36,556 nucleotides of DNA from Nostoc sp. CMAA1605. GTDB lineage: Bacteria; Cyanobacteriota; Cyanobacteriia; Cyanobacteriales; Nostocaceae. A program made the translations under genes and the position numbers. The stretch spans positions 1 to 36,556 of the forward strand of contig NZ_PJIZ01000060.1 of NCBI RefSeq assembly GCF_021596505.1. Reading direction: 5' to 3'. The notes under the pieces were generated by a model, which worked only from the letters and a program-made list of their open reading frames with translations, was not told the origin of the DNA and ran no database searches. This document shows, piece by piece, positions 24,501-33,033 of the stretch. The stretch's first letter is position 1. Every line of letters starts with the position of its first letter.

Positions 24501-27500
24501 GTAATTAAGTTTTGATTGCGTCCGATTGCGAGTGCGATCGCCTTCCCAGATCCAATATGATATTTCTCATGTAAGTAATTAGTTAAACGATTTACCTTTT
24601 CATTCAATTCTCGATAGGTTAAAGTCGTTTCTCCAACTATTAATGCTGGTGCATCGGGTGTAGAGTTAACTTGAGCAATAAAGTCATCAATGATTGTATA
24701 ATTTTGGGGTAATTCTATTGTTGAACCTGTTAATTCTGCAAATAATTCTTCCTGTTGCACTTGTGTTAATAAAGGCAACTCAGACAGTAAACTATTCGCA
24801 TCTCTAATTACACCCTGCATCAAAATTTCAAAACTTGCTAAAAACTGTTGGATAGTTTCCGGTTTAAACAGTTCTGTATTGTAGTTGCAGTAGATAATCA
24901 GTGCATCATTGACTTCGATGAAATTAAAGCCTAAATCGAAAGGAGTGTAACCAATTGGCTCTGGTGGTAGCGATACGTTCAGTCCTGCAAATTCAGGTAA
25001 AGTTAATTTAGGATCGAGATTGAAAGAGACTGAAATCAGAGGAGAACGAGAAAAATCTCGTTGTAATTGTAAAGCTGCTAGTAATTCTTCTAAGGCGTGA
25101 CTTTGATGTTTAAAAGCGGCTATGAGTGTTTCTTTCGTGTGACGGAGATGAGTAACAAAAGAAGCAGTGACATCTGTCTGGATACGAATCGGTAAAAATT
25201 GCGAACAAAAGCCAACTAATTTTTCACTTCCTTCAAATTGTCGTCCAGAAATGGGAATGCCAATTACTAAATCATCATGCCCGGAAATGCGTCGCAAAAA
25301 AGCCGTGTAAGCAGCGAACATTGTCATAAATAATGTTGCTTGATTTTTGCGTCCTACAATCTGCAAATTTTGCCATAGTTGAGGAGCAATAATTTTACTT
25401 TCTCTACCGCCTGTGTAAGTTTTGACAGCAGGACGAGGAAAGTCTGTAGGAAGTTCAAATACGGGGATTTCTCCCTCATAAGTTTTTAACCAAAAATCAC
25501 GATGTTCTAGCATTTGTGGGCTTTGCGCTTCTTGCTGTCGCAAAGCTAAATATTTGCGAAACTGCATTGATGGCGTTAAAGATTCGGTAGCAATGCCGAT
25601 TTTTGCTGAATAAAGTTTGCCAATTTCATTCAAAATTAGCCCTAGTGACCAACCATCTGCAACAATATGATGAGTTTTTAAAGTTAGCAGATAATGTTCA
25701 GGTGCTAAACGCATCAGCACAGCCGCAAATAAAGGAGCAACACCCAAATCAAAAGGCTTTTGCGATAACTCAGTTCTCAAGACTAAAGCAGTTGCTTCCG
25801 GGTTATCTTCATCCATTAAATTGATTAATGGTAAGTCAATTTTGACACTACTAACAACTTCTTGTAGTTCGCCTTGTTCTATAATCTTGGTTCGCAACGC
25901 TTCATGACGATTGACTACTTCATTAATAGCTTGTTGCAAAGATGAAATATCTAAATCACCACGCAATTCTAAAGAAGTAGTCACATTATATGATGCTGAA
26001 GCGGTTGTATCTAATTCTGCCAATAGCCAAAGCTGACGTTGCGCTTCATTGGTAGGAAATTGCTGTTTTAAATTATTCCTACCGTCTTCATCATCAGAGT
26101 GATCGTCGCTTACTTCTCTTTTCTTTGTTTGCGGTGATTTAGCATTTGCGAAAAAGCCAGCTTGTCGCAGTTCTATAATTGCTTCTTTAACAGCAGCTAC
26201 CACTTTATCTATATCTTCATTCGTATGACTAGTTGAGAGAAAACAAACTCGTTTTTCCCATGTATACAAGCCTTTGAGATTTAATAAGTAGTAAAAAAGT
26301 GGTAATTCGATAGGTTTGAGGAAAATACTATAAGCACCAGAAGATTCAAAGCGAAACAACGAACCAAAATGAACAATGCGGATAGGAATTCCTGTTTCTT
26401 GAAAGAACTGATTAACCTCAGTAGCTAATCGATTAGTTAATTGATTTACCCTTTCTTGAAGCGTTGCACCTTGTTCGCGTAAATGTAAAAGCACTGCGCG
26501 ACAAGCAGCCAAAGCTAATGGATGACGGCAGAAAGTACCACCATAAGCAGTTAATTCTGTTTGCGGATGGGAATCATCTCCATAACTCCAGAAACCGCCA
26601 TCAACTGTATCTAAGAAATCTGCTTTACCACAGATCATACTGATAGGCAAACCACCACCAATTGCCTTACCATAAACTACTATATCCGCCTCAACCTCAA
26701 ACCATTCCTGCGCTCCTCCTGGAGTAATACGAAATCCAGTAATAATCTCATCAAAAATTAGAGCAATTTCTTTTTTTTGAGTCAATTTACGTAATTTTTG
26801 GATAAATTCTTGAGGCTGTAAATCTGGTTTACGGCTCTGCACAGGTTCTACTAAAACTGCTGCTAAATTATCAGCTTGCTCTGCAATTATTTCTAGACTT
26901 TCTTCTGCTCCATAGGTAAGAACTATAACATCTTCAACCATTCCTAATGGTGTCCCAGGACTCAATGGTTGAACTGTTCTTGCTTCCTCGCCAGCGCGCG
27001 CTAAAATGCCATCAAAAGTACCGTGATAAGAACCAGCAAAAATCACAATTTTTTGGCGTTTTGTCCGAGAACGAGCAATACGAACTGCTGCCATAATCGC
27101 TTCTGTGCCAGTATTACTAAAAGCAACTCGTTCTACACCTGTCATTTCACAAATTAAAGCAGCTGTTTCTGCTGCAATATTTGACTGCATTCCTAATCCA
27201 ATTCCGTGTTGCATTTGTTGCTGAATTGCTGTCAACACAAAATCAGGACTATGCCCAAAAAAGTTAACTCCAAACCCCATTGCTAAGTCGATGTAATCAT
27301 TGCCATCGATATCACGAAAATATGCGCCTTGGGCTGACTCTGAAACAATGGGATATTGAAATTCCTTTAAAGCCATACGGAAGTCAATAGTAGGTTTCAC
27401 ATCAACCATTGTCTTCCGGCTGTTTTGAGAATATGCTTTGGATTTTGCAGTTCTTTGATTATAAGTAATCTGTAATTTCTGGATAAAAGCTTGCTGTTGT

Positions 27501-30500
27501 TCCGTTAAAGATTTACTCTCTGTCAGCTTTAAAGCTAGCGGGTTTAAATTTGGAGAACTAATTTTTTGGGTAGGAGGTGCGGTTTCTGTTTTGCTTGTTT
27601 TAGCAATAGGGGCAGTTTCTGTTTGAATTAACAAAACTTCTGCTTTATTACTTGGTGCAACAGGTGCAGATTGGAGGATTTCTAATTGCTTGATAATGGT
27701 TTTTTCATGAATATCTTTGAGTTCTTTCAAAGATTGCAGTTGAGCCATCATCAAAGCTTCTTTAGCAGAGGTTGGTGTTGATACAGCTACTGTTTTTGAT
27801 TGGTGATTAATAGCACTTTCAGGAGAGGTGGAAGCAATGATTAACTCTTGACCATTATAGATGCTGATATTATTTTGTTTAGAGAAACTATCCGCAGTGA
27901 CAAAGCCACAACGTTTTAAAGCAGCACACCAACTTTCTCCACTTAGCAAGGGAGTATCTAAACGTAACTCTTGATCTTGAAAACGCCACCATCCTGGTGT
28001 GAGTCCAAAAGTTAAATCAAGCCATGAATTATTTTCTACTGTTTCTAGTAGTACCAAATAACCACCAGGTATTAGTAGTTCTCGAATATTATTGAGTGTT
28101 TCTGTAATATTTCTGGTACTATGAAGCACGTTGGCAGCAACGACTATGTGATACGAATGTGCTGTTAACCCTTGAGAAGCTGGTGATTTCTCAATATCTA
28201 ATTGATGGAAGTTGAAATTATGTCTATTTTTAAATTTTTGCCGTGCTTTATTGAGGAGAACCGGAGAAAGTTCAGTAAAATAATAAGTTGTCTGATTGAG
28301 ATTTAAATTATTAACAATTGCTTCAGAGGTTGCACCTGTACCACCTCCCACTTCAATAATTTGGTGAGGGCGATCGCTACTAGAAAAATTACTTAAAATA
28401 GAGTTAATTGCTTGGGCTACTCGTTGATTCATCAAACGAGATACAGGAGAATTGCCATATATACTTTCTGCATGGACAACTGAACCTGCTGGGAAAATTA
28501 ACTCTAAAGGATCTATATTTCCTTTGAGAACTTCCGCTAAATTTTCTCCGCAGCGTTGTAGCATTTCTAACTCAGGTTTTGCTGCTGGACAAATTGTTTG
28601 CAAATTCTCTATAGCTTCTGGCAAAGAAAAAGGCGTAGGTAGGCTTTTTACTATCCAGACATTACCTTGATTTTGAATAATTCCAGTTTGTTCTAAAGTT
28701 TTTAAATAACGAGTAACTAAAATCTGATATTTTGAGGCAATGGGTAAAGTTTTCAATAAATTTTCTGTTGTCCAGCTTTCTGCTATACTTAGTCTCTTAC
28801 CTAATACTTCTAAAGCTTGCAAAATATAGGCAACTGCAATTGGTTGTAGTTGGGAAATCACCCACAGATAATTATTTAATTCTGAGTCAGAATGAGATAC
28901 TTGAACTGGGGTTTTAGTGAAGATATAATTAATTACTGCATCAGATGTATTTGATGGCTCTTGTTTAATATAATCAGATAGATAAATAGATATTTCGGCA
29001 ATTGTTTGTAAATCAGTGAATAATTGATCTATCTTGACTTTTACACCAAACTTCTCTTCAATTTTGCGGACAAAGTCTGTCAAAATAATCGAATCTGCTC
29101 CCAGATTTAATAATGTCTCGTCATCTCTAATGTCATTTTCATCTTCTTTAAGTAGCAGTGCTAAGATAGACTTTAATTGATTACCGATTTCTTGCTGATG
29201 TTTTTTGATATTTGCAACCTTTGCTAAAGTCATATTAGTCTCCATTAGCTCTTTTTCTAAAGGCACTTCTTTGATTAAACTTGATTCTGTTACAACAGTA
29301 GATTTAAATTGAAACCGTTTTCTTTGAAAAGGATAATTTGGTAATTGAAGATTTCTATAGCCGTAATCTTCATTAAATTTTTCGGCATTAAAATTAACTC
29401 CACTAATGTAGAGTTGTGCAAGTGCTGATAGTATTGTCTGCCAGTTATCCAAGCCTCTATTGAGAGAACTCAGCCATATAGCTTCATCGTTATAACGACG
29501 GCCTTGTTCTGCGAGTATTGGTCTTGGCCCAACTTCTAAAAACAGGTTATATCCTTTGTTTAACGCCGTAATTAAACTCTGAAAATACTGCACGGCTTGA
29601 CGGCTTTGTTGTCTCCAGTAACTGGCATCAGGCGCAGTTGTTAAAGGTTGTCCGTCAATTCCTGAAACTAGTAGAATTTGAGGATGGTGATAAGAAATCT
29701 CACGAGCAGCAATTTCAAAATCATCTAAGATTGACTCCATTAATGGAGAATGAAAAGCCCCGCTAACTGATAGTAATTGAACTGCTATTTTTTGGCTTTT
29801 GCAGTTGGTGACAATCTCATCAATACTATTACTTTCCCCAGAAATCACAATTTGTTGAGGATGATTAATAGCTGCAATAGAAACTGTATTACCATAGTCT
29901 TGAATGAGAGCAGATACCGTAGTTTCATCTGCAAAAACTGAAGCCATTTTTCCTAGAGGCGCAGTTTGCATTAATTGCCCACGTTTAACAATTAATGCTA
30001 GACCGGCTTCTAAAGTAAATACTCCGGCAATACAAGCTGCGACATATTCGCCAACGCTATGGCCAATTAGTAAACTAGGCTTGATTCCCCAAGATTGCCA
30101 CAACATGGCAAGTGAATATTCGAGAGCAAATATAGCTGGTTGAGCGTATGCAGTTTGATTGAGTAAATCTGTGCGATCGCCAAATAATATTTCTTGTAGG
30201 GGAAACTCTAAATAATTTCCTAAAATGTCTGCACATTGATCAATATATTGGCGAAATGTCGGTTGGGTTTGGTAAAGTTGCTCACCCATACCCGCATAAC
30301 AAGCTCCTTGACCAGTAAAAAGAAAGGCTATTTTCGGCTGTTTTTCTCCTGTAAACCGTCGATAGAAAATCCCCTGATCAACATCTTTTTCCTCAGCAAA
30401 AGCGGCTAATCTTTGTTGTAACTCTGGCCATGTCTCTGCAAATATCGCTAAACGTTCAGGTAAAGACGACCTACCAATGGCCGCACTATGACAGATATCT

Positions 30501-32005
30501 CCCATCTCTGGGTGAGACTCTAAGCGGGTGTGAAAACGTCGTGCTAGTTCTTTTAAGGCTGGTTCGCTATGAGCAGAAATCGTCAACAGATGGCTGGGAC
30601 GTTGCAGCTTAATTTCTGGTGTGTTGGCAGTAGGTGCTTGTTCAATAATTACATGAGCATTCGTTCCCGAAAAACCGAAGGAACTGACTCCAGCGATACG
30701 GACTTGGCCATTGTTCGACCAGGGTATGGCTTGAGTAGGAATTTTGATCGGGTATCCTTGCCAATTAATCAGAGGATTGGGTTCGTGGAAGTGGAGATGA
30801 GACGGAATCTCACCATGCTGGAGGGCGAGAATTGTCTTGATTGTGCCTGCTATCCCGGCGGCGGCTTCGAGATGACCGATATTAGTCTTCACTGAACCGA
30901 CGTAAAGAGGTTGCGATCGCTCTCCATAGACAGCAGCGATCGCGTTCATCTCGATGGGATCACCTAAAGAAGTTCCTGTGCCATGTGCCTCTATATATCC
31001 GACTTCCTGGGGTTTGACTCTCGCATCAGCTAAGGCTTGACGAAGTAAATCTTGTTGGGCAGGGCCACTGGGAACTGTTAACCCGGCGGCTGCCCCATTA
31101 TGATTGACCGCAGACCCCCGTAGTAATGCGAGAATGCGATCGCCCTTTTTTTCAGCGACAGACAGGCGTTTCAGCACTAAAACCCCGCATCCTTCGCCCC
31201 GCACATATCCATTTGCACCCGCATCAAAGGTCTTACAACGACCATCGGGAGACATCATCCCCGACTGACAAAGGTTAATTGTAATTGCCGGATCTAAGAT
31301 GAGATTGACCCCACCTACTAAGGCTATTTCGCACTCATGATTTCTTAAGCTGCGAATAGCTTGGTGAAGTGCAACCAATGAAGAAGCACAGGCTGCATCA
31401 ATAGACATACAAGGGCCGCGCAGGTTGAGAAAATAAGACAACCTACCTGCTGCTGCACTCAGGGCGTTTCCTGTACCAAAAAAAGAATCGATTTCATCAT
31501 ACTTGCTTTTGTAGACTGTCATCGCGTGGTCAACACTAGTGATACCGACAAACACACCCACGCGATCGCCTGCTAAATTAGTTGGTGGTAAATTGGCATT
31601 TTCTAACGCTTCCCACGTCACCTCAAGTAATAACCTGTGTTGAGGATCCATTGAAGTCGCTTCGCGGGAAGATATGGAGAAGAAACGGGCATCAAATTCT
31701 GTAATATCCTCTTGCAGAAATCCCCCATAACGAGTGTTCATTTTGCCGGGGGTAGGCTCTGGAGCATAAAATTTCGAGATATCCCAACGGCTTTGAGGAA
31801 CTTCTACAATTGCATCTAATCCGGCTTGACAAAAATTCCAATAAGCTTCAGGAGAATTTATTCCTCCAGGGAAACGACAACCCATTCCCACAACAGCAAT
31901 CGGCTCACTTTGTTTAGTTTCTAATTCAGTAATGCGAGCCTGCATCGCCTCCATTTTTGTGAGGGTTGTTGCTATTAATTTTTTATAATCTGTATTTTGA
32001 GCCAT
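21557..32005 (-). CDS. mcyE: Hybrid PKS-NRPS completing Adda and adding D-glutamate
   Basis: From ATG 32005 the protein has 3482 residues with the McyE/NdaF architecture. An N-terminal coiled-coil docking segment is followed by KS (from about 33; Cys206 in DAACASS; EAHGTGTS; NIGHLEA). Next come AT (Ser650 in GHSVGEY; GAFHSPLME, malonyl type), ACP (Ser972, GADSI) and C-methyltransferase (EVGGGTGA, about 1220). Then a PLP aminotransferase (Lys1780, YGKAIGGG), C (HHIVADGWS, about 2113), A (TSGSTGNPKG, about 2588), PCP (Ser about 2976, GGHSLL) and a terminal C (HHIISDGWS, about 3165). The A-domain pocket reads DPRHSGVVGK, the McyE/NdaF glutamate code as I recall it. It makes the last Adda extension, aminates it and joins it to D-Glu. 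The frame also opens at a TTG (32038) two codons after the mcyJ stop; I prefer ATG 32005, preceded by GCGGA. Symbol would be ndaF if the product is nodularin. Confidence 0.95.
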   Translation of the reverse strand: MAQNTDYKKLIATTLTKMEAMQARITELETKQSEPIAVVGMGCRFPGGINSPEAYWNFCQAGLDAIVEVPQSRWDISKFYAPEPTPGKMNTRYGGFLQEDITEFDARFFSISSREATSMDPQHRLLLEVTWEALENANLPPTNLAGDRVGVFVGITSVDHAMTVYKSKYDEIDSFFGTGNALSAAAGRLSYFLNLRGPCMSIDAACASSLVALHQAIRSLRNHECEIALVGGVNLILDPAITINLCQSGMMSPDGRCKTFDAGANGYVRGEGCGVLVLKRLSVAEKKGDRILALLRGSAVNHNGAAAGLTVPSGPAQQDLLRQALADARVKPQEVGYIEAHGTGTSLGDPIEMNAIAAVYGERSQPLYVGSVKTNIGHLEAAAGIAGTIKTILALQHGEIPSHLHFHEPNPLINWQGYPIKIPTQAIPWSNNGQVRIAGVSSFGFSGTNAHVIIEQAPTANTPEIKLQRPSHLLTISAHSEPALKELARRFHTRLESHPEMGDICHSAAIGRSSLPERLAIFAETWPELQQRLAAFAEEKDVDQGIFYRRFTGEKQPKIAFLFTGQGACYAGMGEQLYQTQPTFRQYIDQCADILGNYLEFPLQEILFGDRTDLLNQTAYAQPAIFALEYSLAMLWQSWGIKPSLLIGHSVGEYVAACIAGVFTLEAGLALIVKRGQLMQTAPLGKMASVFADETTVSALIQDYGNTVSIAAINHPQQIVISGESNSIDEIVTNCKSQKIAVQLLSVSGAFHSPLMESILDDFEIAAREISYHHPQILLVSGIDGQPLTTAPDASYWRQQSRQAVQYFQSLITALNKGYNLFLEVGPRPILAEQGRRYNDEAIWLSSLNRGLDNWQTILSALAQLYISGVNFNAEKFNEDYGYRNLQLPNYPFQRKRFQFKSTVVTESSLIKEVPLEKELMETNMTLAKVANIKKHQQEIGNQLKSILALLLKEDENDIRDDETLLNLGADSIILTDFVRKIEEKFGVKVKIDQLFTDLQTIAEISIYLSDYIKQEPSNTSDAVINYIFTKTPVQVSHSDSELNNYLWVISQLQPIAVAYILQALEVLGKRLSIAESWTTENLLKTLPIASKYQILVTRYLKTLEQTGIIQNQGNVWIVKSLPTPFSLPEAIENLQTICPAAKPELEMLQRCGENLAEVLKGNIDPLELIFPAGSVVHAESIYGNSPVSRLMNQRVAQAINSILSNFSSSDRPHQIIEVGGGTGATSEAIVNNLNLNQTTYYFTELSPVLLNKARQKFKNRHNFNFHQLDIEKSPASQGLTAHSYHIVVAANVLHSTRNITETLNNIRELLIPGGYLVLLETVENNSWLDLTFGLTPGWWRFQDQELRLDTPLLSGESWCAALKRCGFVTADSFSKQNNISIYNGQELIIASTSPESAINHQSKTVAVSTPTSAKEALMMAQLQSLKELKDIHEKTIIKQLEILQSAPVAPSNKAEVLLIQTETAPIAKTSKTETAPPTQKISSPNLNPLALKLTESKSLTEQQQAFIQKLQITYNQRTAKSKAYSQNSRKTMVDVKPTIDFRMALKEFQYPIVSESAQGAYFRDIDGNDYIDLAMGFGVNFFGHSPDFVLTAIQQQMQHGIGLGMQSNIAAETAALICEMTGVERVAFSNTGTEAIMAAVRIARSRTKRQKIVIFAGSYHGTFDGILARAGEEARTVQPLSPGTPLGMVEDVIVLTYGAEESLEIIAEQADNLAAVLVEPVQSRKPDLQPQEFIQKLRKLTQKKEIALIFDEIITGFRITPGGAQEWFEVEADIVVYGKAIGGGLPISMICGKADFLDTVDGGFWSYGDDSHPQTELTAYGGTFCRHPLALAACRAVLLHLREQGATLQERVNQLTNRLATEVNQFFQETGIPIRIVHFGSLFRFESSGAYSIFLKPIELPLFYYLLNLKGLYTWEKRVCFLSTSHTNEDIDKVVAAVKEAIIELRQAGFFANAKSPQTKKREVSDDHSDDEDGRNNLKQQFPTNEAQRQLWLLAELDTTASASYNVTTSLELRGDLDISSLQQAINEVVNRHEALRTKIIEQGELQEVVSSVKIDLPLINLMDEDNPEATALVLRTELSQKPFDLGVAPLFAAVLMRLAPEHYLLTLKTHHIVADGWSLGLILNEIGKLYSAKIGIATESLTPSMQFRKYLALRQQEAQSPQMLEHRDFWLKTYEGEIPVFELPTDFPRPAVKTYTGGRESKIIAPQLWQNLQIVGRKNQATLFMTMFAAYTAFLRRISGHDDLVIGIPISGRQFEGSEKLVGFCSQFLPIRIQTDVTASFVTHLRHTKETLIAAFKHQSHALEELLAALQLQRDFSRSPLISVSFNLDPKLTLPEFAGLNVSLPPEPIGYTPFDLGFNFIEVNDALIIYCNYNTELFKPETIQQFLASFEILMQGVIRDANSLLSELPLLTQVQQEELFAELTGSTIELPQNYTIIDDFIAQVNSTPDAPALIVGETTLTYRELNEKVNRLTNYLHEKYHIGSGKAIALAIGRNQNLITAILATFKTGATYVPIDPQYPSNRIDFILKDSGCHLCLTESNFVSQLPQQIEAICLDKIDNILADFDINEPKLQPDTNQIAYILYTSGSTGNPKGVMGRHISILNVIRSLRLTFNLDKHPEWRYIFTAPVTHDPSFRNIFLPLTIGAALYMYEVQHIGHLVDFLQENQINALHTTPSIYREILAVLAPEETIPSLKYISCGGEKLDRETAIALRKRFPAEIISNVYGSTETCVGVSQYTIDENLNTDVPLGQVFHNNRLLVLDEFNHPVPLHVIGEICVEGAALAVGYRNLPEITKEKFQPSFLNSEKVLFRTGDLGKQIAPGVIEFIGRKDNQVKVNGYRVDPGEIEYQISRHAQIEKAIVLPIEVNNQTQLSAYCQTDKEIKISEIREFLANYLPVYMIPTSFVFLKQFPLTKHGKLDLRSLVALQPTDQLTQIAYTAPRNTLESKLVHIWEKILTKHPIGIFDNFFEIGGHSLLLSRVVTHVHKELNVLVKLADFFKAPTIVGLAALISKTQSNYQEPIPAINEQQSYPMSHGQRRLWALEFLDHKHYAYGMPSAYQFNGDLNIAAFENAFKKLIERHEILRTTFTLINNEPRQIVNEQMDFAVNQIDLIDDENQTAKIAEAIRNNAKTTFDLETGPLLKINVLKLSQQSNIILFNMHHIISDGWSAGVLIKDFLAHYHAYGNENVKLPSPLRINYKDYTSWQDQQLQTPKLQAQRDYWLAKLTPAPTRLDLPLDYMRPSVQSFSGSAVIWKPNQELIKDFELLVKTQETSLFMGLLTLVKGFLFRYTEQNEITVGSPIAGRNHPELEEQIGFYVNTLVLRDQIAVDDSFATLLIKVKTTTIEAYDHQEYPFDKLVSDLNFKRDPSRNPLFDVVVVLQNNQNVDLAIDGITVNALKQELVTAKFDLEFIFVDEAEFYLKLIYNTDIFASERISLMIKLLDTLLEAVVKSPDTPLLNLCDRTDKSSQEDNGLFATNFNF

Positions 32006-32041
32006 GCTTTTGTCCGCAATTTTTTGATTGTCTGGCAATAT

Positions 32042-32971
32042 CTAATCCGGTTTTTCCCCTGAAAATAAAAGATAATCATCAAAAGCCATAAACCAACCTT
32101 TATCTCTCGACCAAGCCTCAAGTCCAGGATTATCTTTCTGGAGATTAATTACCATATCGTGTTTACTAATGCCTTTACCAACCTCAGCAAAGTAACGCAC
32201 AGCAGCAGGCCAAACATATTCACTAATTGATACAGCTTGGATATTTATAAATCCATGTTTTTTGAGTTTTTCAACATAAATATGCCGGTCATATTGATTA
32301 ACAAAAGGAATACACATTTTCTTGCTATTGACGCGCAACCAAAAGTTAATATCTCGTCCTACTCTCGGCAGACAATCTGCTAATGCTAATTTTCCACCGG
32401 GGCGCAAAACTCGAAATGCTTCAGCAAAAAAATCTTCACGGGTATTGAAATGAAAAGCACATTCTAAAGCTGTAACTTTATCAAAAGAATTGTCCTCACA
32501 AGGAATGTTAGTTGCTGAACCAACCTGAAGATTTATGCGTTCAGCTAATCCCGCCTTAGCTACTCTTTCTTGAGCAATTTCTACTTGGATCTCTGTAGTA
32601 TTTATCCCAGTAATTGCATCTACATTGTTTTCACGCACCCAGAGCATATCTTGTTCGGCAAAACCGAAACCGACATCTAAAACTTTGTCTCCAGGGCTAA
32701 GTTCGGCAATTTCTCCCAATTTCCGGGCTAAAGCAGCACAGGCTCCGTTATAAGTCGTTTCTTCTTGCCAATAGCCAAAGTTGAGCCATTGGGGAACATT
32801 GGGATCGTGAAGATCACGCTCTCGTTTAGCTATCCTAGTATAAAGTTCAGATACTTCAAATTTATCTCGTAAAAACCAGAGTTCTTGAAGTGGATTTTGG
32901 ATAAATTCTTTGATGATGATCCAGCGATTGCGCCATTCATAGTTGAAGGGGATTTTACCAATATTTTCCAA
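32042..32971 (-). CDS. mcyJ: Adda O-methyltransferase
   Basis: A 309-residue SAM-dependent methyltransferase of the UbiE/MT11 type. Motif I VLDVGFGFAEQD is at about residues 97-108, followed by VDAITGINTTEIQVEIA (motif II) and FDKVTALECAFHF (motif III, about 165). In this cluster position it is McyJ (NdaE in nodularin), which methylates the C-9 hydroxyl of Adda; its loss gives demethylated toxin. It lies 62 bases downstream of mcyD and 36 bases before the mcyE ATG. The N-terminal roughly 35 residues before the DLHDPNVPQWLNFGYW segment are typical of these enzymes. Position between D and E is as in Anabaena and Nodularia, unlike Microcystis where it ends the operon. Confidence 0.92.
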   Translation of the reverse strand: MENIGKIPFNYEWRNRWIIIKEFIQNPLQELWFLRDKFEVSELYTRIAKRERDLHDPNVPQWLNFGYWQEETTYNGACAALARKLGEIAELSPGDKVLDVGFGFAEQDMLWVRENNVDAITGINTTEIQVEIAQERVAKAGLAERINLQVGSATNIPCEDNSFDKVTALECAFHFNTREDFFAEAFRVLRPGGKLALADCLPRVGRDINFWLRVNSKKMCIPFVNQYDRHIYVEKLKKHGFINIQAVSISEYVWPAAVRYFAEVGKGISKHDMVINLQKDNPGLEAWSRDKGWFMAFDDYLLFSGEKPD

Positions 32972-33033
32972 GACTTTACTCTCCTAATTGATCAATTAAA
33001 AATTTTGGCTACATGGAAATTTAGCTTTAATAT

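Noticed and set aside
21557..32005. Several plus-strand frames of 60-108 codons within mcyE
   Set aside because: All are antisense shadows of a conserved megasynthase, without start signals or recognisable content.
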